Below, piece by piece: positions 49,843 to 60,066 of a DNA stretch of 64,000 nucleotides. The notes under the pieces are model-generated. The model saw nothing but the letters and a program-made list of their open reading frames with translations, was not told the DNA's origin and searched no databases. Where the stretch lies: NCBI GenBank assembly GCA_020081605.1, contig JAHREC010000013.1:1426001-1490000 (forward strand). Direction: 5' to 3'. Made by a program: the position numbers and the translations under genes. The DNA comes from Albifimbria verrucaria. Its lineage: Eukaryota; Ascomycota; Sordariomycetes; Hypocreales; Stachybotryaceae. Within the stretch, counting starts at the first letter, position 1. Every line of letters starts with the position of its first letter.

Positions 49843-52536
49843 TTACAACGGATTTTGGTCGCCAGTGCCGTAAACCTGGAAGCTCTGGTCAGCTCCCCAG
49901 TTTGCCATTTGAGCATAATTCTCGAATGCATTCTAAGATGAAGTCAGTAAGCATATCTCGTACGGTCGAGGACCATCAAGCACTCACCCAGTCAAGCGGG
50001 AGCTCCTGCGAGCCCCTGACATACCGCCACCAAGGTTGGCCAGCATAGAGAATGGAGACTGCGGTCCTGTCGCGGTAAGACCATCCATTTGCAGATCCAT
50101 GTTGGGATGGAGTCCAAAGTCCAAGAATGCAGTTGACTCGCCGATATCAAGTGACTGGTTGAGGTCGCCTGGAGGAGGCATAGGAGTCTGTGACATAAAG
50201 TCCTGTGGCATATCTGGAGACTGGAAGAGTCCAAAATTTGCGACTAGGGAAGGTATCGATTCGGACTGAGAGCCAGTAGAGCTGGGATCAGGTTGTGTTG
50301 GATCCTGTATCTTCTTAAGCATGATGTCGATAACCTTTCCAGCCTTAAATGCCACCATAGAAGTATGCGCAAGGTCTTTCCAGATGTTGCCTGCCGTCTG
50401 TACTGCCGCGATCATCTTGACCCGCTGTTCGGGAGGCCACAGCTCGGCGCCCTCATGTGGCTGATCCTCCATTTGCGTTTCCTTGGCCAGGTTATCATAG
50501 TGCAGATCCAGAACTATAAGCATGGCTGGTAGAACGAAGTCCTTGGTTGCAATCGACTTGATGAACCAGGCAAGTGATCGCAGTCGTCCTGACTGCTGAG
50601 ATTCGCGGTGGAGCACCGCAAGATGGTTAAGTGCCTGCATCGACGCTTCTATGGCGCTTCGTCGTGAATGCGCATATCTCGGGTTCTGTCTCGCCCTAGC
50701 AATATACTTGCGGTGAAGCAAGCATAGGATCTTCAGATAAAGAATCTCCGTGTTAAAGCGAGAGATGATGAGAGTAACTGGATCTTGTGACCCTTCAAGC
50801 GGAGTAAGCTTCAGGTGTGGCGGGAGCTCCTGCATTATTTGACGAAGTTTTGCATCGAAGCGAATGATCTCGTCGTAGTGGACAGGTTTGCCAACCCTGT
50901 TGGTAGCTTGCAGAATGTTACCAAGCTCATTGCAAAGTCTTGACTTAGCAATCATGTACCCAATGGGAGTTGGCTCGGTGTTCGGTCGTGATGGTGGCAA
51001 CACTTTGAGATCGGGATGCAATTCATCGTCAAAAATATTGCTGGGAAGCTCTGTGTCACACTCATGCTCGTGTATCATGCTGGGCAGTGACACTTGGTGA
51101 GAGAACACAACATCCGCCATTCTAACCATGGCCCAAACTCTACGCCTCATTTCCTATTATGCCAGTTAGCATCCGACATTCTCCTCGACCTCGACTCATG
51201 TAATAATGATCCAGGTGTATTGAGGGGTTAAGCTTACAGCTTGGAAGGGAGATATCGACGGGAACCACTTAGGGTCACGATGGTAGCCCATTCGATAGGC
51301 TGTCCTGTTGATTATGGCGATGATGAGCCATATACCAACATCAGCATCCCATCGAGATGAATACTCTCCAAAAACGTAAAGAAGCATCGTCTCGATGGTG
51401 TATTCGGCCGGTTTCGTGTAGTCAGCCTTGACGAGACACTGTACCGTCCGAAGTCGATACTCAGCTGCCAGATCCATGGCTCGACCCTTCCATTCGGGGG
51501 TTCGTCACCAGCTTTATGATAACTCAGCATTGCTATGCAAAGTATCGAGTAAAGCAAACCCAGCCACATGATGGGCGTCTTGGAAGGGTCTTGCCAGTGT
51601 TCCTGCAGCTGGCGCTGAAACGTCGGTCCGTGGATGACGTTGACAGCATTATCCATGGAGTTGAAGTATCGACTGCAGAGGGTCAGGACGCTCGACTTGG
51701 GCGGCAGCTCTGCTCGAAGTTCAATCTCAGAGGCGGGCACTGCGCCAAGAAGCAGTGTCGGGCCCTCGCGGGCAGTAGCGGGCTTAGACGATCGCATGCG
51801 CTCATAACTCGTCTCCAGCTCCTTTCTACCGTACGTCATGAAATAATTTTTGACCTCAGCTATATCTGCGAGGATTGTATGCCAGTGTTCCTGGCCGATG
51901 TACATGGACTTCCCTTATCATTGTCGACTTTGAGAACTCCCAAGGATGTGGCTAGGTCGTTGTCGATATCGCTTTCGTCATCGTCGGCGTCTCCCCTACC
52001 TGGTTCTTCATCAATCTTAGCGGATGATCCGCTGTCAGTTACCGAACGTGAGGTGCCCGCTTCTGCGCTGGCAGCTGCGGCAGTAGCAGCGTCAATGTTG
52101 GCTCCACCATGCATCAACGAAAGAACTAGGCCTTCTAAACGGTCAATACGATTCTGCATATCATCTGGACTCGATTCTCCTTGACTTTGATTCTTCCTGC
52201 GAGTAACTGGCGTTGCATAAGTGCAGGACAGGGTGCCCTGGCCCTCACGCTTCGTACAGTTACTGCATGGATGGCTCCTATCACACTTCCTAGAGACAAG
52301 TTAGCGCCAAGATGGAGATAACAGAGCCGGCGTCACGGAGAAGCTCACAATCTGGAAGCAGGTGGTCAGCATTGATGCAAGGCGGCCGAAGAGACATCAG
52401 GGCAGGGGACTTACTTCCTTGTTCGACAAGGGTAGCAGCTCAGTGGCACGCGGTTTCTCTTCCTGACAACCCGAAACTGATCCTCCGGCGAACGGCCGCC
52501 GGCGGACGAGTTGGTGGAGGGTGGTGTTGGGGTCAT
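49843..52536 (-). CDS. Zn(II)2Cys6 transcription factor with a 3-nt microexon, three frame breaks
   Basis: Fungal zinc-cluster regulator. The start MTPTPPSTNSSAGGRSPEDQ precedes the binuclear cluster LSCYPCRTRKLKCDRSHPCS and NCTKREGQGTLSC, with the usual spacing at its first five cysteines. A likely dimer helix follows (MQNRIDRLEGLVLSLM), then the fungal_trans middle domain with FQRQLQEHW, MWLGLLYSILCIAMLSY, AEYTIETMLLYVFGEYSSRW and MRRRVWAMVRMADVVFSHQV. It ends DWNAFENYAQMANWGADQ. Exons: 52415-52536, 52349-52351, 51238-52289, 49988-51153 and 49843-49932. Breaks at 51912-51914, 51496-51500 and near 50010 each need one base; the sum is then 2436 nt, 811 aa. The regulated pathway is unknown, and no enzyme cluster lies next to it. 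Confidence 0.85.
52349..52351 (-). other. 3-nt microexon inside the zinc cluster
   Basis: The exon is ATT on the minus strand, between intron 52352-52414 (GTAAGT...GCTGAC...CTTCCAG) and intron 52290-52348 (GTGAGC...GCTAAC...TCTCTAG). Splicing AA|ATT|GAAG gives codons AAA TTG AAG, that is KLK, and completes CRTRKLKCDR. Skipping it gives CRTRKKC, one residue short of the fixed CX6C spacing. Confidence 0.8.
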
Positions 52537-54913
52537 TGTGAACTCAATAATGGGCTGCAAGACGTGTTGTCTCGACGTAGTAGGTGACGCGGGCTGTTTA
52601 CGAATCCCGAAGGCAGCCTAGCAGTCCGTCCAGGAAACGGCGAGCCCATATACCAGAGGAGTAAGAGTTGTGTGGCGAGGAAGAGAGCCTCGATAGGTCC
52701 CTATGGGACTGCTCGTAGTTGGCAGCAAGAGAGACGGGCGATGTCACCCCTGCCCAAGCAAGACCAGGTAGACCCAGCAAGGCAACGTGGTAAGAGAACT
52801 AGGTCGTTGATGCGGTTCCTCCGAGTAGACCCGGGACATCAACGACCGTCCCGCGCGGTTGGAGCCACCGTCAGGGACTGGCGATCTGCGATGAGATGTG
52901 ATGCGATGCGCGCGCGATTCAGAAGCGGCAGCAGAGCGGGCGTGTCTCTCACGGCAGGTGAGACAGGCGAGAATCGATGACAGAGGAGCTCGAGTGGGAA
53001 TGCCGTATAATCGGCAAGTCGGAGAATGATGGAACAGCGAGGTGGGCTTTGTCACCTCGCGATGCGCCCAGCGGAGGCGCCGGAGAGGAACTTGGCAATT
53101 GATGCAATCAGAGAGAAGAGCTCTGACCAGGCTCACCACTTGCTGTGGATGGTACCGTACTTAGCATGGATCTTACCAAGAATAGAGCATTCACTTACCG
53201 TATTCACACGAGCGATTACCACACGATCGGGCGTGGGTTGGATGAAGCAGGTGGAGGTACGGGTGGCAGGGAGTTTCTCAGGATGTGCTAAAGGTTATCA
53301 ATCCAGATGTAATCGTGTCGCAGCAGCTTAATAAGTCCTACGATGCAGCGAGAGCCATTACGGCGGGAGAGGGAGGGGAGGGGGCCAGAAACGGACGGGG
53401 CTAGCGAGAGATACAGGCATCTTAGCGCTGGGGTCTGCTGTAGGCGATGGTACTTGCGCTCTGCGTACCCGTAGCCAAGCATGGGACAGGGATCGGGCCC
53501 GTCAGCCTTAGCTCCAGGCGGTTTGAGACAACGACGGCTAGTACCTAGTGCTGCTGACATACCTTGAGAAAAGATTGGCAACCGCTCTCATTGACTGCAC
53601 AGTACTGTATGTAATACAGTTGCCCTGATTCCACTTCGTCTTTAGTTTACATTGATAGCGTCCTTTCTTTTTCCTTCTTTTTCCTTGGCTTTCCCCATTT
53701 CACGTACAGAACAGGCAGTATTACCTTATTACTAACAATTGCTCAGCCATGCGGTCTGTAGTCGTTGATGTTCACGAGATTCATCCACTCTCCGCCCCCT
53801 TCAACCATCGTCATCCCACCCTCAAGCCCCGAATCGAGATTTCGTAATCCACGCACTTGTCGTTGATATGCCCGTTTACCATTGGTGCCTCTCTCACGGG
53901 CTACCCACTTGGGACAAGGTGGACGCTAAAAGCGATCCTCCCGATTAGGCTACCATGAAACTACGTTGGTGCGCGCAAGCATGAGTAGGTAGGGTTGCTC
54001 TCAGGCCAGTGTGACTCACCATCCGCCGGAACCTTATGCACTCGGCTGATGGCTGCAGTACGAACTCGGCCGCATAACCGCCACCGCATCCATACATATC
54101 ATCTCACTCGTCGCTCCCCGTGATTCCAGGCAGGCGCCAAAAGAAAAAGAATGAAACAAAAGCAATTAATGAGAGGCATACACTAGGCACCTCCGATGCA
54201 GCTCGCCGAAACCTGCTCTTTTGGGAGCTGGTACGTGGATTTGTAAGCTCCTCAGCTACGGGATTACCTACCTACTTACCTTACCTTACATGGTCCTACC
54301 CCAGACTGCCTGCATACCTACCCTACATTGCGTCGATCTTAAAACCAACTCCCGTGTACATGACTACATTGAGGGCGTTAGAATGCACTGGGCCCATGGC
54401 GTCACGAAAATCTGACATGCATGCCGATATTTGTCCATATGCAACTTTTAACTGTAGTTTGCCAGCCAACCAACCAACAACAACTCGACGTAATATCGCC
54501 CAGTTCTGACAATCGCCTCCCGCTCATCTACGCCCGTGAGGCTATTATATAGCTGCATGGAAACCCGGCGAACGCCGAGTGTGTCGAGCCCGAGAAATCG
54601 CTCGTCCTGCACGTAACCACATCCACCGACAATTTGCCATCAACGGCCCTCGCGTCCTCACTCCGTAGCCATCCTTTCCTCCATACCCGCGGCGGCAGCT
54701 CACGGTTTCATTACTGGTGCGCCACAAAATGGTCTGTCCAATTGAATCGTATCATATGCTCTTTGGGTTTGTACGACCAAGTTGGCGTTACCCGTTGCGC
54801 TTCATGAGTGAGCACTTCTGTAAACCTGTATAGTTGGAGCAGAAAGCGACACCGACTGCATCGCGGAACACCTTGTCAACCTGCGCCCCTGACGTTGCCT
54901 TGGTTCAGGGAAA
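52537..54913. other. 2.4-kb region upstream of the zinc-cluster gene
   Basis: Holds the promoter and probably a long 5' leader of the regulator on one side, and the 3' region of the glutaredoxin gene on the other. A TACCTACCTACTTACCTTACCTTAC-type tract lies at 54265-54290. No protein gene was recognised among the short frames. Confidence 0.45.
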
Positions 54914-55741
54914 TCAGGCAGCCGGCGCGTCGGCAGTTCCAGCAACGCTGTAAGGCTTGAAAAAATCGGCGTTATTCTCAAGCTCCTCCTTGACCTGTTA
55001 GATGTCAGCGGATGATAACTCTCCTGATTTTTTAGAGATGATCATTCTTACGATATCCAGTCCTCCCACAAGTTCGCCGTCCATCCACAGCTGCGGGTAG
55101 GTGGGCCAATCCGCGAATTCCTTGAGACCTTGTCTCACTTCGTCATCTGCGAGGATGTTGAAGAAACCGTACTTGACAGAGTTCTCCCTCAACAGGCCTA
55201 CGACCTGGCGAGAGAAACCGCACTGTGGCGAGCTGGGCGTACCCTTCATGAAAAGCATGACAGGAGCCGCCTTGACCAGGGTTGCCAAGCGTTTGTTCAA
55301 CTCCTCCTTTTGTTGCTCAGGATCAACCGGTGCAGCTTCCTCCTTCTTCTGCTCGATTCCGTTCAGACCCTCGGTCGCGGCAGATCCGGCTCCTTCGCTC
55401 TGGGCATGCTTCTCGATCGCCGTGCGGACCTTGACGGCGCTGCTGCCGCTGACGGTCTCCACGACCTGGCCGTTCCGTAGCAAGACGAGAAAAGGAACCG
55501 CAGTGACATCGTAGGTCTCGCTGACATCGCTGAGCTCCTCGGCGTTGATAGACACCCACTTGGTAGACAGCGGCTCGGTGACAGGATACTCGGAGGCGAG
55601 GGTCGAGAGCACCGTGGCCATCTGGGCGCACGGCGCGGCCCATGGAGCGTGGAAGGAAACTACGAGGAGGGTAGACGCGGGCACAGAGGCCAGCGTCTGC
55701 TCCCACTCGGGAACGCTAGTGATTTCGGTGATCGTCGACAT
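54914..55741 (-). CDS. grx4: Monothiol glutaredoxin GRX3/GRX4 type (Trx-Grx)
   Basis: Cytosolic and nuclear iron-sulfur-binding glutaredoxin acting in iron sensing and Fe-S delivery. N-terminal thioredoxin-like domain (about residues 1-110) with SFHAPWAAPCAQM; this single-Cys WAxPC motif is normal for the group. A Glu/Lys-rich linker follows, then the glutaredoxin domain with APVMLFMKGTPSSPQCGFSR (CGFS active site), DDEVRQGLKEFADWPTYPQL and GELVGGLDIVKEEL. One intron, 54995-55051; 771 nt, 256 aa, no frame break. It ends SVAGTADAPAA. Divergent from abp1. In this family the protein partners an iron regulator, but no such site can be shown here. Confidence 0.94.
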
Positions 55742-56353
55742 CGTGAGCGGTACGTCGGTGCAGATGTGAGGATGAATGTATGAGTTGTGGTTTTTTGGCG
55801 GGGCAATGAATTGCGACGTCGGGACTCGGGAGGGGTCCCCAAATGGAACTTGCGTCATTTGGGCCATCGCAGCGCTCATCACCCGAAGGCAAAAAAACCG
55901 CCTGGACAACCAACCCAAGCCACGCCAAGCTAGCACTGCTCGTAAGCCCCGCTACTTGCATAAGGCTCGCACAGCCTCAATGGAGCTCTCAAGCTCACGC
56001 TTGGGTTATGCCAGTAAGCAGGTCAACGTCCACCCTCCCACCGTCACTGCCAACGTCCCTGGACATCCTCCACCGAGTAGCCTGCGAAGCTACCTGGACT
56101 TGCCAACCACGGCACAGACGAGACTACGTCCTCAAACCTCACGAAGCCTCCCTACCCAGAGTGCTTTGCTATATCGTATCGGGACTTCCTTTGCGACTAC
56201 GTTGTCCCCGGCCTTTTCTCCTTTACAACCATCTTTTTTCGTTACTAGACCATCTCCGTGATTGCGTGGAGCTCTCGGGGTCTGGCAACGTCATCCTTTC
56301 TCCCCTTAACCGACCACCCGTCTTACATCTCGACATCACCACGACCGCACAGC
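55742..56353. promoter_or_regulatory. Divergent region grx / abp1
   Basis: 612 bp between outward-read genes, with C/T-rich leader sequence before the abp1 ATG (56200-56350). The open frame at 55776-56261 shows no protein features. Confidence 0.5.
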
Positions 56354-58861
56354 ATGGCCTCCCTCAACCTCTCGATAAACGGGCCTTCCATAAAGAGCAG
56401 TTACAATGGCGTCATAAACGGTCCCGCGCCGTCGTCTGCCTCCCCACACATGCCCAATGGGCCCTCTTCTCCGTCCAGGCACCGTTGCTAAACGCCTTCC
56501 AAGACGGCGGCTCCAAGGAGAGCATCCTCAAAGTCCAGAGTACGGGTGGTATGTTATGGCAAGATCCCGACATGCAGGCTTCGTCGCATGCTGACCGTTA
56601 CAGAGGGTGAATTGGCGGAACTATTTGAGGATTTCAACGAGGGACGAATCCAGTTCGGCTTCGTCAAAGTCAAGGACCCTAACTCTGGCCTGCCCAAGTT
56701 CATTCTCATTGCCTGGTGTGGAGGTGGTGTTCCCGAGCGTACCAAGGGTTACTTTACCAGCCATCTGGCTGCCGTTTCCAAGGTGCTCCATGGATACCAC
56801 GTCCAGATCACCGCCCGCTCCGACAGCGACCTGGAGCCGGACTCTGTGATGCAGAAGGTTGCCGATGCTTCAGGCGCGAAATACTCTTCGAGCAGCTCCG
56901 GCGGCGCCGCTGCGTCTGCACCTCCCGGTCAAGTCCAAGCCCGTTTTCACACCAACCTCGTCTAGCACCGCCCGCAACCCTCTGGTCACCGCTCGATCCC
57001 AGCGTGGCAATGTTGATGAGGATGGATGGGGCGCCGATGCTCCTCCCGTCACACGCAGCCAGATCGAGAAGGTCGAATCTGCATACAAACCTACAAAGGT
57101 CAACATGGCGGAGCTCACTAAGCAGAAGGATGAAACAACCCGCTTCACTCCCAGCTCTCGACAGGATGATGGACCCGGCGACGTGGTCAAGGGTGGCTAC
57201 CAGCCCATCGGAAAGGTCGACATTGCGGCTATCCGAGCCCAAGCGCAAAAGTCCGGCGACGACAGACCGACAATTGTTAAGGGCGCATACGAGCCTATTG
57301 GCAAGGTTGATATCGCTGCCATCCGAGCCAAGGCTCAAAAGCCTGCCGCTACAGAGGAGTCATCTGAGGAGTCCAAGCCCTCAGTGACCGTGCTGCTGCA
57401 TTCTCCCAGCCAAGCCAATCCGAGCGACTGACGTCTTTGCCCAAGCCCAAGGTGGCCAACAAGTTCGGCGGTGCTTCCACCTTTACCGGCACAAAGGCAC
57501 CCACGCCGGGCGGCCTTGGATTCGGCGGACCATCTACGCCCTCTGCGGCTCCTGTCGGCGCTGCGAGCCGAACGTTTGCTGACCAGGGAGGAAAGACGCC
57601 CGCTCAGCTCTGGGCAGAGAAGAAGGCCAAGGAGAGAGGCGGAGATGTTGGCAGCGTCGCAACTCCCTCACCTGCAGCTCCTCTTAGTGAGCAGAAGAGC
57701 GGCAACGAATGGAAGAGCGGCTATAGCGGAAAGAGCTGGGCCCCAGTCCAGACTTCTGAAACTTTGGGCGCCCTGCACCAGGGGCGGCGGGTCATGATGA
57801 GGAGCACGCCGAAGAGGATAGCCAGGAAGCATCCGCTACAGGATCTGGCGGCGTGTCCGCTTTGAAAGACAGGTTCAAGGATACCACGCCGATTGGCGCC
57901 GCACTCCCACAGCCTGCCTCCAGAGGCTTCAATGACGAGCCTTCACCCCCACCCCTGTTCCGGACAGCTCGCGGCCTTCGGGAGGATTTGCCCTGCCTGG
58001 TCTGCCCAGCCGGCCTGTTCCTGCGGATGAGGAGGAGGAGCCAGAGGATCCTTCGGCCTACGAGCCTGAACCTCAGCAGCGAGAAGAGTCACCTGTTCGC
58101 GTTGCCATTCCTGTGGCCCGTGGTCCTGAGCCAACTCTGACCAAGCCTGAAGATGAGCCAGCACCACCCCCAGTTCCAGCCAGCCAGATTGAGGTGCCCA
58201 AGGAGGCCGATCTGCCTGATGAGGAGGAGGCTACCAACCTGGCCCGAGGCGCTGCTGGAGCTGTCGCAGAACAGAACTTCGAGCCTGAGCAGGTAGCTGC
58301 AGGTGCTGCTGGCTTGGGAGGCAAGCGGGCGCTCATCCAGTACGACTACGAGAAGGCCGAGGACAACGAGATTGAGCTGGTGGAGGGGCAGTACGTCACT
58401 AACATTGAGATGGTGGACGAGGACTGGTGGATGGGAACCAACTCCAAGGGCGAAGTCGGTCTGTTCCCCAGCAACTACGTGGAATTGGTCGACGACGACG
58501 AGGACGACGACCGAGGCGCAGCTCCGGCTCCGCCACCACCGGCGCCCGTTGCCCAACGCTCCCTTCACCCGAGCCGGTGCCAGCGCCCGCTGCAAAGGCC
58601 GCTGCTCCAGCTGCTGCTACCGCCGGCCCCACTGCTACCGCGCTGTACGACTATGAGGCAGCCGAGGACAATGGTAAGTACAAACCAGAAACTAGAACCT
58701 GATATTGCCTACAGGTAGCTAACATACTGGCAACAGAACTCAGCTTCCCCGAAGACGCGACGATTACGAACCTTGAGTTCCCAGATGAGGACTGGTGGTT
58801 TGGTCATTTCAAGGGCAAGTCAGGACTTTTCCCGGCCAACTACGTACAGCTCAACCAGTAA
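56354..58861 (+). CDS. abp1: Actin-binding protein ABP1 (ADF-H + two SH3), several frame breaks
   Basis: Cortical actin-patch adaptor in endocytosis that activates Arp2/3. The start MASLNLSINGPSIKSSYNGV leads into an ADF-H domain: WALFSVQAPLLNAFQDGGS, RIQFGFVKVKDPNSGLPKFI, GVPERTKGYFTSHLAAVSKV. A central region has three related motifs (AYKPTKVNMAEL, GYQPIGKVDIAAIRA, AYEPIGKVDIAAIRA), then a Pro-rich linker. SH3-1: ALIQYDYEKAEDNEIELVEG to GLFPSNYVELV. SH3-2: ALYDYEAAEDNELSFPED to GLFPANYVQLNQ. Introns 56549-56603 and 58674-58736. Breaks lie at 56442-56445 and near 56930, 57385, 57770, 57955 and 58560; the one near 56930 needs a net extra base or two losses. Many fungal ABP1 proteins have one SH3, so two is worth noting. 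SH3-1 and SH3-2 are clearly related. Confidence 0.92.
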
Positions 58862-59557
58862 AGAGGAAAGGAGGACACGAGTATCATCACCAACATGTAC
58901 ATAAAATTGGGGAGCATGCATGAAGATTGGTATTTTGACGAGAGTTAAAAAAAGAAGTTCAAGCTCCGATTTCGCATGACCGCTCTGTGACAGTTAACGA
59001 TGATGCTTCCAACAGTGAAGCAAACCGTATGTCGATCGTGATTGTAAGGATACAAAATATACAAATTTATAGCCAAAAAGGACCCAGAGGAGCGGCTGCA
59101 GAAGATGGCCAGGCCACCATCACGCTGAGGGCGCGTACTGCTGAGGAACAAAGGAAAGAAACGTCACGAGTCTCCGGTAAGGTCGATGTCAAATCAGATA
59201 GTGCACCATTTCCTCCACGTTATGAACAGCGGCGGAGCCTATCCTCGTATGTAGATACCCCGGGTTGCTGGGGCGGCGCTGGGATTGTCTCACTTGTCAT
59301 TGTGCGCATCATTCGGGCGCACATCACGCCACGACTGTAGGAGGGAGACGTGTGACGATGAATGGATTCGGCCAATTCGAGGTGAGTGCTGTTCGTCGTG
59401 TCTGTGAGTGACGGCCCGCGCGCGCACAATACATCAAGTTCCAATGAGGGTCTTAGAGGAAGCATTCGCAGCATTCAAAACTGTTGAGTACCAGCTTAGT
59501 ACCAGCGCAATTATGCATGAAAAGCGCATAGGCGCAAAGGGGTCGGGGAAGCAATTC
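58862..59557. other. Convergent intergenic region
   Basis: About 700 bp between the 3' ends of abp1 and the CYSTM gene. Short frames only. No repeat or RNA was recognised. Confidence 0.5.
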
Positions 59558-60066
59558 TTACCAGCACTCGCAACACTCTTCGACGGCGCAGCAGAAGCAG
59601 ATGGTGGCGAGACAGCCGAGAAGACAGCCATTGCCGCCGCCCTTGCGGCGTTCGGTGGGAGGAGGGGCCTGCTGCTGGTATTGCATGGGAGCCTGTCCGC
59701 CGGGGGCACCACCATAGTACTGGCCCTGGGGCGCACCATACTGTCCTTGAGGGTACTGTCCTTGAGGGTACTGTCCTTGAGGGTACTGTCCTTGAGGGTA
59801 CTGTCCTTGAGGGGGCCGTAGCTCTACAGAGGCGGTGTGTCAACGATCAGCCTACAGTCGCGGGTTTCAGAGGTGACTGTTGGGAGGGAGGAGGGAAGCA
59901 TTGGCAGGTTTGCGGCTTGCCGGCGCCATGGTAGAAGGGATGGCGACGATCACGCTTGACAGCGTTGACGATGAGGAGCAGGACTTACAGCTTGGGGTTG
60001 CTGAGGGTAACCGCCCTGGTTCTGGTAGCCGCCGCCCTGCTGGTGGTAGTAGTCTTGAGCGGACAT
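59558..60066 (-). CDS. CYSTM-type small Cys-rich tail-anchored protein
   Basis: Small stress-linked membrane protein of the CYSTM type. The N-terminus is Tyr/Gln/Gly-rich ([20 protein letters not shown]), followed by a perfect PQGQY repeat and a Met/Gln/Pro linker. The C-terminal cysteine-rich segment is [20 protein letters not shown] then CCECW, the hallmark of CYSTM proteins, which are thought to sit in the plasma membrane by their tail. One intron, 59824-59988, with donor GTAAGT and acceptor CTGTAG. One base is missing at the C-run around 59811-59815; with it, 115 codons plus stop. The DNA repeat makes the length of this protein likely to vary between strains. Confidence 0.83.
59741..59815 (-). 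repeat. 15-bp minisatellite, five units, coding PQGQY
   Basis: Five tandem copies of CTGTCCTTGAGGGTA (plus strand); the first four are identical and the fifth differs only at its end. They code YPQGQ repeats in the CYSTM protein. Identity at synonymous sites implies recent expansion or gene-conversion-like homogenisation. Confidence 0.93.

Noticed and set aside
49843..56353. Biosynthetic gene cluster around the zinc-cluster regulator
   Set aside because: Its neighbours are vps1, a glutaredoxin and abp1; no synthase, P450 or transporter is present.
55776..56610. Plus-strand frames of 161 and 255 codons before and over the abp1 start
   Set aside because: They run through the divergent promoter. 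Only the last third of the second is coding, as part of broken abp1 exon 1 in its true frame.
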